Source: Isoetes taiwanensis
Taxonomy: Eukaryota; Streptophyta; Lycopodiopsida; Isoetales; Isoetaceae
Assembly: GCA_021234155.1 (NCBI GenBank)
Contig: JAJEKV010000002.1
Coordinates: forward strand, 34,204,128 to 34,268,127
Direction of reading: 5' to 3'
Length of the DNA stretch: 64,000 nucleotides
Under the pieces are notes generated by a model. That model saw only the letters and a list, made by a program, of their open reading frames with translations. It did no database searches and was not told the origin of the DNA. The position numbers and the translations under genes are program-made. Positions within the stretch are counted from its first letter, which is position 1. The number at the start of each line of letters is the position of its first letter. Positions 24,772 through 36,608 of this stretch are shown here, piece by piece.

Positions 24772-25759
24772 TCAAGAGTCATTTCTCCCCAAGGATCGAA
24801 GTATATTCGGGTGGGATGACGAGGCGGACTTCGCAGTGGAGCCCGGACTTGATAGATATTTTGGGCATTCTCGGGGTCGCTTAATGGAGAGAGAGGGTTC
24901 AACATTGTCGACGGAAATGATTTTGCCTGGTTTCAAGTCCATGGTGGCATTGAGGTGACCATCCGTGATGACTAAGCGATCCGCGGGCCCGAAGAATGGA
25001 TACTCTTGGCCTGGCGGAGAAAAAGGTCTGCCGACCAACATTTCATAATAATCACGGATCTTCGCCCGACCTTCTAAACGCCAAATTCCAACGGAATCGG
25101 AGATCACCAATGTTGATGTGAAGAAGAGGCGGACGCCTTGAGGTCTCGATATGGCCATTTGCCAATTTGATGTCATATGGGGCACGATAGAGTTGTTTGA
25201 TGCCCATTTGTTTTGCGAGTTTATCCGCGATGAGATTGACCGCGTTACCTCCATCAATTTGAACATGATTGACTTGTTGATTGCCCACCGTGGCATGTAC
25301 CGTGGGAGTTGAGGTAGCAACAGCCCCAACCAAAACAGTCGGGAGTGGTAACTGGTCCTTGAGAGCAGGACATAGTTTCAAAATTGTGGCCAAACTTAAA
25401 GGTATTTTGATTTTTGCTAGCTCCTCTTGGAGTTCCAGAGGCACATGAGAAAAAGGATCTGCTGGATCCACAGGCGATGGAGTGCGTGGTAATGAAGCAG
25501 CAACTTCTTTGAGTAGGTCAACCTCGGCAGCTATATTTGGATAGGTCTGAGAGCGTGGAGGTTGAGACGTGGAAGGTGCTTCCCCGCCTTTGTTGAGCTC
25601 GAGTAGTGGCATGAACATTAGCCAACGCGGCGCCTTCGCGGCATGCATATGAGGTTCGAATGCTTTGGCGAACTTTAGGCATGACATTCGGCATGAGTTT
25701 GTCCAAATCGGTGCAAAGTGAACCTTTTGCTTCATCATGAGGAATGGTATCGACCGCAA
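24772..25759 (-). pseudogene. Aspartic protease region of the inner gypsy element
   Basis: The ORF 25052-25759 contains VQIDGGNAVNLIADKLAKQM, a retropepsin-type active-site strand in which the usual D-(S/T)-G is D-G-G, a variant found in several plant Ty3/gypsy lineages. A following ANGHIE and LRF..LAF strand complete the fold. The sequence continues in another frame at 24772-25329 (FRRSG or FFTSTLVISDS versions), showing a frameshift at about 25060-25110. The protease would release gag and pol products. Confidence 0.65.
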
Positions 25760-25774
25760 AGGCGAGTTTGCGTG

Positions 25775-27520
25775 TCATGAGAAATAATGGTTAAGGGACG
25801 GCATGGCCTGTGCGCGTGAAACCAAACCAACCCAATTTGATGGCTGAAACCGAGGATTGAGTGCCCGAAAAATTTCTTCCCCGCTTGTTGATCCATCCGA
25901 GGTTGATTTGCAAGAGCTGGTTGATAAGCGTGATTGCCGAGGTGCTCGAGGGGGGCTCCGGCGAACCGGACGCGGCCTTGTTTGCCATTGGCAATCCAAA
26001 GTTGGTAAGCCGTGGAGGGGCCCGATGTGGTCCGATTTGTGCGAGGAAAGCCGCACCTTGAACTTGTGGAAGTTGAGGACACGCCATGGTGGTATGACCC
26101 CATTCTTGGCGGTGATAACATCGAGCTTTTGAAGGATCAAAAGGAGGACGTGTGTTGGGTCCCCCGTGGTTGCTCCTGCTGGCTGATAGAGTTGAGTGGG
26201 TTGCTGCGTGGTGGTTCTGATATTGGCGATTGGTGCTGAGGTGTTGTTTGCACCTTGATAAACCATCTTGTTGCGGAAAGGTGTAGGATGAGTCGCGAGT
26301 GCACTCTTCCCGCGGGCATGATTGCACATGTTGCATCTTTTACAATGAGGCGGGCCATTGGTGGAGTTGCACTCATTTGCCAAGTGGCCTTGATATCTGC
26401 CAGATATGGCACCAGATCCGATCAAGGCCGCCGGATTGGCGTGTTGAGGTTGAACAGCAGTCTGAGGAACCATGACGGGTGGAATGAAAGGGAGCTCCTG
26501 AAGAGCCACGCCACGGGAGGAAACATTGACTGAGTGATTGACAAGATCGATAGCCTGCTCCAAAGTCTTGGGGCGCAGGTATTCAGTCATGAGGCGGATA
26601 GCTGGAGGAAGTCCTTGGAGAAACCAGACCAAGATCTGGCTCTGTGTGGGGTACTCCTTGAGTTTGCTTAGCAGAATGTGAAGTCGATCTGCAAAATCCC
26701 GGGCGGACTCCGTGGGCTCTTGTTGAAGGTCATTGAGTTGCTTGAGATGAAGTTGATCATCATCCGTGGTGCCATAGTGAGAAAGAAAAGCAGTTCTCAT
26801 TTCTGACCAATCTTGTTTCCAATGGCTTTTGTTGGACATGAGCCATTGATGAGGGGAGCCACGCAGCGTGGTGGAAAAGATGTGGAATTTCAGTTGAGGT
26901 TGCGCATGACCATTTAGGACAGCCAGAGCCTCAAATTCTTCCATGTGGGCCTGAGCACTTTGGTCTAATGGTTTGCCTTTCGTGTTGCCAAAGGTAGGAT
27001 AAGTCAGCTTAAGGGTCTGAAAGGTAGAGGGAAAAGTGCTAGGCTGGACAGGAACATGAGACTGAGGAAATTGAGGTGGACCTGGATGAAGGGGGTTCTG
27101 ATGTGGAGGTACGGGAGGTGCCTGATCATTGGTTTTGAGGTCGGTAAGGTTGTAAACGGGAAGAGCGGTGGGAAATGTAGGGAAGGGAAATTCCTGGGGA
27201 GGAGCAAAAGAGACATGTGGATATCCCTGTCCACCCGGAGGAGATGAGGGTTGTGAAGGCAAAGGCGTATGGCCAGAAGACTGATGGATGAAGGCATGTT
27301 CTGGGGTATGGAAGTAAGATGGAGCAGGTTGAGCCGGATAGGGCTCCTGATAGTGATGAGGAGACTGAGGCTGGGAGCAATGTTTGCACGCTGGAGGCGG
27401 AGAATTTGGACGAGACATGACACGAGGGGTGGGTGGCGCCGACTGAGCCCTAGACCGAATGTGGCCTCCCTCAATGTCATAAAAGCGGAGCCATACATGT
27501 CGAACAATGATGGCGCCCAA
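25775..27520 (-). CDS. Gag-like protein of the inner gypsy element (581 codons)
   Basis: This is the longest intact frame of the element. Residues 1-180 are Pro/Ser/Gln-rich. About 185-345 is the Retrotrans_gag fold (LKLTYPTFGN, FHIFSTTLRG, W..DWSEMRTAFLSHYG, ESARDFADRLHILLSKLKEY, GLPPAIR). The C-terminal third is basic and frame-shifted: an overlapping frame (25791-26336) holds a zinc-knuckle-like CYHRQEWGHTTMAC in which the second Cys of C-x2-C-x4-H-x4-C is Arg. Gag forms the particle that packages the element RNA. The start at 27520 lies about 100 bases inside the LTR. Confidence 0.7.
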   Translation of the reverse strand: MGAIIVRHVWLRFYDIEGGHIRSRAQSAPPTPRVMSRPNSPPPACKHCSQPQSPHHYQEPYPAQPAPSYFHTPEHAFIHQSSGHTPLPSQPSSPPGGQGYPHVSFAPPQEFPFPTFPTALPVYNLTDLKTNDQAPPVPPHQNPLHPGPPQFPQSHVPVQPSTFPSTFQTLKLTYPTFGNTKGKPLDQSAQAHMEEFEALAVLNGHAQPQLKFHIFSTTLRGSPHQWLMSNKSHWKQDWSEMRTAFLSHYGTTDDDQLHLKQLNDLQQEPTESARDFADRLHILLSKLKEYPTQSQILVWFLQGLPPAIRLMTEYLRPKTLEQAIDLVNHSVNVSSRGVALQELPFIPPVMVPQTAVQPQHANPAALIGSGAISGRYQGHLANECNSTNGPPHCKRCNMCNHARGKSALATHPTPFRNKMVYQGANNTSAPIANIRTTTQQPTQLYQPAGATTGDPTHVLLLILQKLDVITAKNGVIPPWRVLNFHKFKVRLSSHKSDHIGPLHGLPTLDCQWQTRPRPVRRSPPRAPRQSRLSTSSCKSTSDGSTSGEEIFRALNPRFQPSNWVGLVSRAQAMPSLNHYFS

Positions 27521-27618
27521 AGCGACGCCAGTTTGGGAAAGAAGTTCTTCTTCGCGAAGTTTCGACGGACATGGCGGCGGTAAGAAAGGAAAATCAATCA
27601 GACCGCGGCCCGCGGCGG

Positions 27619-28206
27619 TGTTTGGGGTCCGGGTTTGGGAACTCTGCGAAGACAGCCCTCTGTGGAGGACCCTTGGATCCTAACAGAGAAGCCGGGGACT
27701 ATGTCACGCTGGATTTGCAAGAAAAGAACAAGAGGAAGAAAAGAACAAAGAGAACAATGAGAGGAAAATGATAGCTTCCTTGATATCAATGATGAACATA
27801 CATGAGCTTCTCGCAATCAAGAGAAGACTAAGAGAGACAAGACTCAAAACTCATCTAAAACTTATGTGCTAGCTCTACTCATATATATAGTACAATGGCC
27901 TTTGGCCCAATATAGACACTCTCGACCGATTTTTGGTCGCCGACTCAAGGAGGCCCGATTCTGAGAATGTTGGCGGTGCCTCTTAAAGTGCTTGGAATCA
28001 CGCTGACGCTGACGCGGGGGGTGACGGGCCGTCACTTGTCTGAGCGGCGCCTCTTGTTGATGGACGCAGCTTTGGCCGCTGCGGGTCCGCTTTGTCTTCG
28101 GGCGGGCTTTGGACGGGTGACCCGCGTCTTTGCCTGTGGATCCTTGAGCTTGACCTGGTCCGTCGTATGCATGAATAGTCCTGTACCAGGAGGCACAGGA
28201 CTAACA
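27619..28206 (-). repeat. 5' LTR of the inner gypsy element
   Basis: 588-bp copy with intact TGTT..AACA ends, followed outside by the ACATA duplication. The inside flank is GC-rich (CCGCGGCCCGCGGCGG) and shows no standard primer site. Confidence 0.85.
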
Positions 28207-28211
28207 ACATA

Positions 28212-28870
28212 TCTAGGGACATTTATTGCTATCCGTAATTGATCATGAAGGGAGACATCTTCGATGACTCCTGCTTCGTACTATTTTACGCAACTCGACT
28301 AGATGGATATAATCGACCCTTACAGTTGCTTGTTCCAACTATAGTTTCTCAACATGACCTCCATGATTCTGTTGGTCCATTCCGTTGTTCATCTGACTAT
28401 GGATGATAAGCTGAAGTCATCCTCCTTGGTGCGGATCGTGTTGAAGAAGACTTGCCAAAAGGCGCTGATGAACTTCGGATCTTTATCGGAGACGATCGCC
28501 CTGGGCATTCCATGCAATCTAAAAAAAATTTCGCTTGCAATTAGCAAGGCTGTATCTAGATCTGTGTTTGTGGTTCGACATGGTGGACAATATGCCATGT
28601 TTGATAACTTGTCGATCACTGCTATTAAGGCATGATGCCCCTAGCCGTTCGAGGAAGACTCGTAATGGAATCCATACTTATCGCTTTCCACTTGGCGTCT
28701 GGCACCGCCAAAGGCTCCAAAAGCTCCCGGGATTCGGAGTTGTTCTGCTTTTGTTGCTGGCACAACTGACCTGCCGAATAGATGGCGATGCCATTCTTCA
28801 TACCGGGCCAAAAGTAGATACTTCTACTCATGAAATCGGTTTGCAAAGGATTGCATGGCCGACAATAGGT
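28212..28870 (-). pseudogene. Integrase catalytic part of the chromodomain element, broken
   Basis: 28625-28846 gives SRSIYFWPGMKNGIAIY and a C-QQQKQ-N segment (zinc-binding region) followed by PDAKWKAISMDSITSLP, the start of the catalytic core. 28389-28619 gives FFRLHGMPRAIVSDKDPKFI, with the S-D-x-D-x-KF block of the second catalytic Asp. The remaining core and C-terminus continue beyond the inner insertion at 17100-17425. Stops separate the pieces. Confidence 0.8.
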
Positions 28871-28943
28871 TTATTATACGTGACATATAAGATTGGCTTT
28901 CTTACTCTTGATGCTTCAGGTATATATGACTTATTCTTATGGT

Positions 28944-29420
28944 CTAGGAGATTGCCTTCCTTTTTAAAATTATTGAAGGTCTCTCTTTCTTATCTATCCT
29001 TGCGCTCTTGCAAAGAGTAGCCCACTCATGGTTGAATTCCATGCTAGATGGTATAGCTTCTTGTATCTTCTTGCCACAATCGCTTGATAATGTAAATAAG
29101 TCGTTGTAGCACACTTTGATCTCCAATGGTCGGTGAGAAAGTGCATAGCAGCCACAGTCATTCCACCCTTGATGTTGCAAAAATGGCACTTCAAAACTTG
29201 ATAAACAAGCGGTGCCATTTTTTTAACTTCTTTAGGACTTTCCTCAAATGGAGTGCATGCTCCTCCATTGATTTGATGTAGCTCTAGATGTCGTCAAAGA
29301 AAATTGATGACGAACTCGTCTAAGTCTCTGAAGTTGTTCTTGTTCAAATGCATGTAAGTCGATGTAGCATTCGATAGACCAAAAGAGCATCACTGTAAAA
29401 TCATGGTGCCCCTACCACGT
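28944..29420 (-). pseudogene. RT end and RNase H of the chromodomain element, broken
   Basis: About 29290-29410 reads as FGLSNATSTYMHLN, RT motif B, followed by a degraded active-site strand and the SMEEHA-like segment. 28944-29220 includes FLTDHWRSK, the RNase H end strand (LTDHRSLK in active elements). Frame changes are frequent. RT sequence upstream (29420-30570) is too decayed for confident motif calls. Confidence 0.6.
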
Positions 29421-30569
29421 TCTAAAAGCGGTCTTATGAATATCTTTCTCCACGATTCTTATTTGATGATAGCCCTATCTTATGTCAATTTTTGGAGAAG
29501 AATCTTGTTCCTTGAAGCTGATCCATTATATCGTCTACTTGCTGAGCTGCCGGTGGTTGATATACATCTTTTGACTTCCATCCTGGCCGAATGGATTCTA
29601 GCTCAAGCAACTCCTACAATTGCTTCTTGAGCACTGCTAGCTCTTAAGTGCTCATTCTATAACAAGCTTTACTGGTTGAGTCTGCATCTAGTGCAATAGT
29701 ATTTGGACACTTCCGTCTATAGGCCAAAAAGCTCTCAAATAATCTGGTGATATATTATGGACTTTTGATTAGTTTTGCAATCGGCCTTCCTTATTACTCT
29801 TATTGTCGGGGTGGACGGTTTCTAGTTGATGTATGTATGCGATCTCATCCCTCGCGATGCACTTAAGTAATTGCTTCATCGACATGCATTAGATGTCATA
29901 ATTTACTTGACTTAAATTATGAAGTGCTTGCCATTGGTGCTAAGATAGACATGTCTTGCTTATGGTAATCACTTATTGCCTTGGCCGGCTTTAAATAATC
30001 CATGTCTATTATGAGGTCGTAGTTGCCGATGTCTCTAACTTTGGTGCCGATGCTTAACTTTTCTCTGCTACTTTGGTGCTGCTACTTGCTCAGCCTTGCC
30101 ATAATTATTGGCCTAGATTTAGACTTAAGAGTCTTGCTCTTAAAGATGTCCGTCATCTAGGTAGTGCAAGGTTGCATGTTAAAGAATTATCTATATAAAT
30201 TCGATAGTCACAAGCTTTTGTCGAGAGGACATTTCCTTTGGACACAAAAGACTATGCAATTAAATTATTATTCATGTTTTAGATTTAATCTATACTCTAG
30301 AATTCCCCCTTTCTTAATCATTACACTCTTGAAATAGTCCCACCTTTGAGTTGATGCCATCTAAGAAGTTGGCAGACTTGTTAGATTGCTTCTTGTCATC
30401 GGGTCGGATTATTCCTTATAGTGTGGAGGTACTCGTCATATACATGGTCAATGGTTATCCTATTATTGAATCCTTCTTAGCAAGGTGATCAAGCTCACAA
30501 AGAGGTTTCAATATGTTGGATACCTATCAACAATTGTATATATTTTGAGTTACTCCATACGTTTTCCTT
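29421..30569 (-). other. Decayed pol sequence of the chromodomain element
   Basis: No ORF above 75 codons. By position this should be protease to RT of the 14167-45951 element, resuming right of the copia insertion at 36609. I cannot point to clear motifs. Confidence 0.4.
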
Positions 30570-30574
30570 TCCAA

Positions 30575-31459
30575 TGTTAGAAGTTGACACTCTAAATACA
30601 ATAACTTATGCAAATACTTGTCTAGCTAGATTTATTCATAAAATTTTCTTCACATGCACTAGGGAGCCACAATATGGTCACTTATCCCTTGTGCAAAATC
30701 TAGACAAGAATAAGAACTTCAACCAAAAAGAAGTAATGTCAAATTCCTTTGAAGATATATGAACTAGACAATATCTTCAATTTAAGTCTTTAATGCATTC
30801 AAAAACCATAGAAGTTAAACCATTGGAAGATTACTGTAGCAGGGGTCATTGACCCGAACACTGTTGCAGAATATCGGATTCTTTACCACGATCCACGAAT
30901 CCTGCTTCTTCTCTACATACTACCGCTCTGCAACCTTCTCAGCTTATATTATGTAGACATCCGGCGGTTATGGCATTGATCTAGCTTTCCAATCTGAGTC
31001 CGACATTCATGCAACAATATCCCACAGGCTCGAGTAAGAAAAACGGCTCCTTTCGATATATCCCACATGCTTGCTTAAGGAAATAGGCCCACGAACCATT
31101 AACCAATTTTTTCCTTTTAATATTATTCATGTACCTTGAGTTTCTTCTTGTTGCAACCCCTTAATACTTCACATAACCATAAACCTTGCACAATTGGTTA
31201 GCTTAGCCATAGCCAACCTTAGTAGATGTTGTGCTCATGTTTTGCATACCAGGTTATCTCAAGATCAACCTATAAATGAATATAGTGTCACTATTGTATG
31301 AATGTACTGCACCTAGTCAGAATGTTGTGATTCTATGCAAACCTACTGCCACTGCTTCTCATAGGTCTGTCACTGTGTTGTGATTCATTGCAAACCTACT
31401 GCCACTGCTTCTCATAGGTCTGCCACTGCTTCTCATGAATATAAGATGACAATTTCTTT
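30575..31459 (-). repeat. 3' LTR of the copia element
   Basis: Matches the other LTR but lacks the 16 bp CTTTGACCGATATTTG found there at 35996-36011. Its inner end is altered: after GACAATTTCTT the sequence leaves the LTR without the terminal AACA. Confidence 0.9.
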
Positions 31460-31473
31460 AGCTTATATTCATG

Positions 31474-33208
31474 CTATAAGTCTAACATATTCAACTGCTG
31501 TTTGAATTTGCTGAATTTGACTTCTGCAAGTGCTTTAGTGAAGATGTCTACTATTTGGCTGTTAGTATCAACATATTTCATTTGAATGATACCTTGTGCT
31601 GCTAGATCTCGTATGAAATGAATCTGTAGCTCTATGTGTTTAGTCCTGTCATGATGAACTGGATTTTTCACTATAGCTATGCAACTTTGGCTATCTGTCA
31701 TAATTTCAGTAGCTTCATTTTGTACATGATTTAATTCTTCCAACAATCTTCTCAACCACACTATTTCTTTGGCCACCAAGGAAGAGGCAGCATATTCTGC
31801 CTCAGCAGAGCTCATAGCTATAGCAGCCTTTTTTTTGCATCTCCAAGTTATAGCATTGTTTCCCAAGAATATGACATATCCGGATGTTGACCTTCTTGTG
31901 CTTAGATCACCTCCCCAATCTGCATCACTATAGGCAGTTAGTTTTAATTTTTCTGAAGTGTAACATATACCTTGGGTGGATGTTCCCTTTAGATACTTTA
32001 GCACTCTTTTCCCTGCTTCCCAATGATTTTTTGTAGGATTGTGGCACCTTCTACTTAAGATGTTGACAGCATATGCAATGTCAGGTCTGGTATTATTAGT
32101 TAGGTACAACAAGCATCCAATTAAGGCCCTGTATGGAGTTGTTTCCATGTTTATACTTGGCATGTCTTCTGAGTTTGCTGTAAGTGTATGCCCTGGTGTC
32201 ATGGGTATTTTCACAGCTTTAGCATCTTCTAAATTAAATCTCTTCACCATGTTGTCAATGTGAGTCTTCTGATATAGCTTAATGTATTTTTGATCCCTGT
32301 TCCTGATGACTTCTATACCCAAGAATTTTTTTAGTTCTCCTAAATCTGACATTTGAAACCTGTTCTTCAGAATCTTCTTTGCTTCATTAAGGACATTCAT
32401 AGTGCTTGCAATCATTATACAATCATCAACATAAAGTGCTATAATGCAAGATTCTTCTCCTTGCTGGAATCTGTAGAGATTACCATCATTCTTTAATTTT
32501 TCAAACCTATGTTCTTGTAAAAATTGATTCACGCAGAGGTACCATTCTCTAGGAGATTGTTTCAATCCATAAACTGCTTTATGTAGTCTCCAAATCTTAT
32601 TCTCTCCCTGCTCAAATCCAGGGGCTTGTTTCATGTAAGCTTCCTCTTCTAGCATTTAGGAAAGCTGTTTTAACATCCATATGGTGTATTTCCATATTCA
32701 TTTCGTTTGCCATTGCAATCAAAATTCTAATGCTTGTAAGCTTGACAATAGGAGAGTAGGTTTCTTCATAATCTTTGCCTCTTTTTTGAGTGTACCCCTG
32801 AGCAACTAGTCTAGCTTTATACCTCTTGCTGCCATCAGGATTTTCTTTGATTCTAAATAGCCATTTGCTTCCAATCACATTTTTGCTGTCATCAATATCC
32901 ACCAACTCATATGTTTTTGTTTCAGTAAATGAGCTTAGCTCCTCATTCATAGCTGCCATCCATTTGCTTTTATTTACACTTTGCTGAACTTCTTCAAAAT
33001 TCTGTGGTATATCTTCATTTTCAAGGAGAGCCATTACTTGTTCAAACTCTGGTTCCTCAATGGTGATATTTCTTCTGCTTCTTCCTTGTTCATCCCTTCC
33101 ATATGGTAAATCCCCTAACTTTGCTTCTTCTATAAGTTTTTCAACTTGATTTTTTCTTTTTTTCTTGACTATTGTTTCCTTGTTCTCAAAATTTCCATTG
33201 TTGATCTG
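31474..33208 (-). pseudogene. Copia reverse transcriptase and RNase H
   Basis: In frame with the upstream gag-pol after the TAG. 32612-33034 holds KWMAAMNEELSSF, KWLFRIKENPDGS, KARLVAQGYTQ and HHMDVKTAFLN (first catalytic Asp). Near 32650 a small deletion (not a multiple of three) shifts the frame. 31474-32655 resumes with LEEEAYMKQAPGF, YVDDCIMI (catalytic YVDD), GCLLYL..TRPDIAYAVN, and RNase H with ADWGGD, STRRSTSGY, MSSAEAEY and the TKHIE strand. Except for the stop and the deletion, all expected parts are present. Confidence 0.9.
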
Positions 33209-35680
33209 CTAGCCTTGCTGGCCTTGGCTAAGTTCTTGTTGTGTACTTTCACTTTCTGTTTCCACATCATCCTTTTGACTATCTGCATCATTTCCTTCAA
33301 TATCAAATTTCATATCCTTGTTTTCGATGTGTTCCTCCTCAACCTTATGTCCTTTTTTATACATGTGCTTGTATAATATGTTTTCATTGAAGAAGACATC
33401 TCTACTAATAATAATTGTTTTGCTCTTTGGATTGTAGATCCTATATCCCTTGGATTCATCATCATAACCAACTACAAATCCAATTTCAGCCTTATCATCC
33501 AGCTTTTTCCTTAACTCTTTGGGTATGTGTGAATATGCTAAACATCCATATACTTTGTACTTATCAAAATTGATTTTTGTGTTAGGATTCCATAGCAAAC
33601 AAGGTAGATTTCCATCAATGCTGCTTGATGGTAAATTATTCTGTATTTCTACACTTGTTTTGAGAGCTTCTTCCCACAGGTTGCTAGGTAGTCCACTTTG
33701 CTTTAACATAGATCTGACAGCATCTAATATTGTTCTGTTTTTCCTTTCTGATACACCATTCTGTTGAGGACTATGTCTGCATGTTAATTGCCTTTTAATG
33801 CCATGCTTCAAGCAATATAATCTGAATTTGTCAGATAGGTATTCTCCACCTCTATCTGACCTAATACATTTCAGTTTATTCCCTGTTTCCCTTTCGGATG
33901 CAACCACAAATTGTTTAAATGCTTGTAGTGCTTGGGACTTTGTACTTAAAGCATAAGTTGTACACTTTCTGCTAAAATCATCTGTAAAGGTAATAAAGTA
34001 CCTCTTATTTGTTCTACTTTTGATGTTCAAAGGACCACAGAGGTCTGTATGTACCAGCTCTAGCACTTGAGTTGCTCTGGTTTTTCGTTTGGCAAAAGGC
34101 AGTCTGTTCAGTTTCCCCAAGGCACAACCTTCACATATGAAATGACCTGAGTCTTTGTCACAGCATATCCAACCTTGTTTAATTAATTGTTTGAGGTTTT
34201 TGCTGTTTGTATGAGCAAGTCGATTATGCCATAATTCTAACCCTTCTTCTTTGATAGTATTGATGCTCACAACATTATTCATTGCAAATAGATTTCCAAA
34301 TCTGGTAGCACGAAATTTCAATTCATCCTTGAGATAAATATTACATTGCAATGAGTCAAAAGTGACCCTGTAGCCTAGATCAACCAGTTGACTAACAGAA
34401 ATCAAATTCTTGATTATTGTAGGCACACACAACATATTTTGTATATCTACAATGTCACCATTTAAATCTTCAAGCTGTAGCAAACCCCTACTCTGTATTA
34501 CTTGTATATTCCTTGAATTTGCATTGGTAGGATTCTTTAGAAGATCAGTAGATTGCACTACTGATCTTTCAGCTCCACTATCAACTACCATATAATCATC
34601 AAATTTGTTAGATTCAACTTTATCAAGAATAGCAAATTCATTAAGTACCTCATCATCTTCATCTTCAGAATTTGCTTTAGATTTTTCTTCATGTTCTTCA
34701 GCCACAAATGCCTTTTCATAACTTTTTCCTCTTCCTCTATTTGAGGATCTGCCACCTCTGCTATCAGGCCTTCCTCTTCCCCTTGCATAATTCTTTGGGG
34801 TTGGGCATTTTGAGGCTACATGACCTCTTCCACCACATGTGTAACAGTTAAACTCTTTCTTTAACTTAGGACATTCATTCTTGTAGTGACCTTGCTCATG
34901 GCAGTGATAGCAAGTCACTTTCTTCTTAACAACTAATATCTCAGGATCATTAGATTGTTGCCTTGATATTTTCTTTTGTTCCCATTCTGTTCTCAAACAA
35001 TTTTCTGCTTCCTCTCTTGTCTTACAAGTATTTCTAATAAATAAAGCAAGATTTTCATTATCCACTGCTCTAGATATTTGCAGAATTTGGCTTCTGTCTG
35101 ACACATTTACATTTGCCCCAGCAAGATCAGCTATGAGGTTATCAAACCTATCAAAGAACCCTGAGACATCTTCATCCTCTGCTAATTTTAGCCCTCTTAA
35201 TTCATTTTCAAGTAAATCAATTTGAGAAGACGTTTTATCTTCATAATGTTTAAGCATATACTTCCACATATCTCGTGGACTCAAACCCCTTAATTTCAAT
35301 CTTATTGTAGGGCTTACCTTACAAGATATGATCCCTTGGGCCTCTTTTGCTTTGGCATACAAAGATTTTCCTCCTGAGCTGCTTCCCCCAGCTGTGCCTC
35401 CTGCACCTGCACTTTGGGAAGTCCTACTGCCCCCTGCTGTGCCTCCTGCACCTTCATTTTGAGAGGTCTGACCTGCACCTGCAGCATTAATTGAGCTTGC
35501 TGTATTAGAGCCAGATCTAGTCAGTACTCCTGCAGTAACATTTCCTTGGGGATCCACCAAATCCCACAAGTCTTCCACTTCCAAGATGTGAACTATAGCA
35601 TCCTTCCAAATCTGGAAACCTGGACCTCCAGCATACACATCTACAGTGTTGAGCAAGCTTGCTCCAAATCTACTAGACAT
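33209..35680 (-). pseudogene. Copia gag, protease and integrase
   Basis: The open frame extends up to 35716 in the LTR, but the Met at 35680 just after the primer site is the likely start. From there: a gag core with Gly/Ala/Ser-rich linker (AGAGGTAGG repeats), two zinc knuckles (CYHCHEQGHYKNEC and CYTCGGRGHVASKC), protease active site VVDSGAERSVV, integrase HHCC region (HNRLAHTNSKNL to CEGCALGK), catalytic core (HTDLCGPL, ITFTDDFSRKC, GVSERKNRTILD) and the C-terminal GYRIYNPKSK module. It stops at a TAG (33209-33211). The next 58 codons and the RT start are in the same frame, so this single codon breaks the polyprotein. It probably arose by point mutation. Confidence 0.9.
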
Positions 35681-35687
35681 ATTACTA

Positions 35688-35699
35688 GCTCTGATACCA
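35688..35699 (-). other. Primer binding site of the copia element
   Basis: Minus strand TGGTATCAGAGC, complementary to initiator tRNA-Met, one base from the LTR end. The likely gag start codon (35680) follows within eight bases. Confidence 0.95.
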
Positions 35700-35700
35700 C

Positions 35701-36603
35701 TGTTAGAAATTGACACTCTAAATACAATAACTTATGCAAATACTTGTCTAGCAAGATTTATTCATAAAATTTTCTTCACATGCACTAGGGAGCCACAATA
35801 TGGTCGCTTATCCCTTGTGCAAAATCTAGACAAGAATAAGAACTTCAACCAAAAAGAAGTAATGTCAAATTCCTTTGAAGATATATGAACTAGACAATAT
35901 CTTCAATTTAAGTCTTTATTGCATTCAAAAACCATAGAAGTTAAACCATTGGAAGATTACTGTAGCAGGGGTCATTGACCCGAACACTGTTGCAGCTTTG
36001 ACCGATATTTGAATATCGGATTCTTTACCACGATCCACGAATCCTGCTTCTTCTCTACATACTGCCGCTCTGCAACCTTCTCAGCTTATATTATGTAGAC
36101 ATCCGGCGGTTATGGCATTGATCTAGCTTTCCAATCTGAGTCCGGCATTCATGCAACAATATCCCACAGGCTCGAGTAAGAAAAACGACTCCTTTCGATA
36201 TATCCCACATGCTTGCTTAAGGAAATAGGCCCACGAACCATTAACCAATTTTTCCTTTTAATATTATTCATGTACCTTGAGTTTCTTCTTGTTGCAACCC
36301 CTTAATACTTCACATAACCATAAACCTTGCACAATTGGTTAGCTTAGCCATAGCCAACCTTAGTAGATGTTGTGCTCATGTTTTGCATACCAGGTTATCT
36401 CAAGATCAACCTATAAATGAATATAGTGTCACTATTGTATGAATGTACTGCACCTAGTCAGAATGTTGTGATTCTATGCAAACCTACTGCCACTGCTTCT
36501 CATAGGTCTGTCACTGTGTTGTGATTCAATGCAAACCTACTGCCACTGCTTCTCATAGGTCTGCCACTGCTTCTCATGAATATAAGATGACAATTTCTTA
36601 ACA
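35701..36603 (-). repeat. 5' LTR of the copia element
   Basis: 903 bp, complete, with inverted ends TGTTAGAAATTG and CAATTTCTTAACA. Followed by the TCCAA duplication. Contains a short duplication of CTACTGCCACTGCTTCTCATAGGTCTG-type units near 36480-36570, also in the other LTR. Confidence 0.95.
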
Positions 36604-36608
36604 TCCAA

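Larger units (their letters stand above)
17431..28206 (-). mobile_element. Inner Ty3/gypsy LTR retrotransposon
   Basis: LTRs at 17431-17741 and 27619-28206 start TGTTTGGGG, and the right copy ends ACTAACA. ACATA at 17426-17430 and 28207-28211 is the 5-bp target duplication. Coding remnants on the minus strand run gag, protease, RT, RNase H, integrase from 27520 down to about 21790. About 3.9 kb of extra sequence follows before the 3' LTR. No chromodomain is seen. A primer binding site matching tRNA-iMet is not present next to 27619. Confidence 0.9.
30575..36603 (-). mobile_element. Young Ty1/copia LTR retrotransposon
   Basis: LTRs at 30575-31459 and 35701-36603, TG..CA ends (TGTTAGAA / TTCTTAACA), 5-bp duplication TCCAA at 30570-30574 and 36604-36608, primer site inside the right LTR, and a nearly full gag-pol between. 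By eye the LTRs differ by about eight substitutions plus a 16-bp and a 1-bp indel over some 880 bases, so the insertion is recent relative to its surroundings. Pol order (integrase before RT) is that of copia. It is disabled by one stop codon and one frameshift. Confidence 0.95.

Noticed and set aside
25857-26533. Several plus-strand ORFs opposite the inner gypsy gag
   Set aside because: They are shadows of the minus-strand gag ORF and its frame-shifted end, with no domain of their own.
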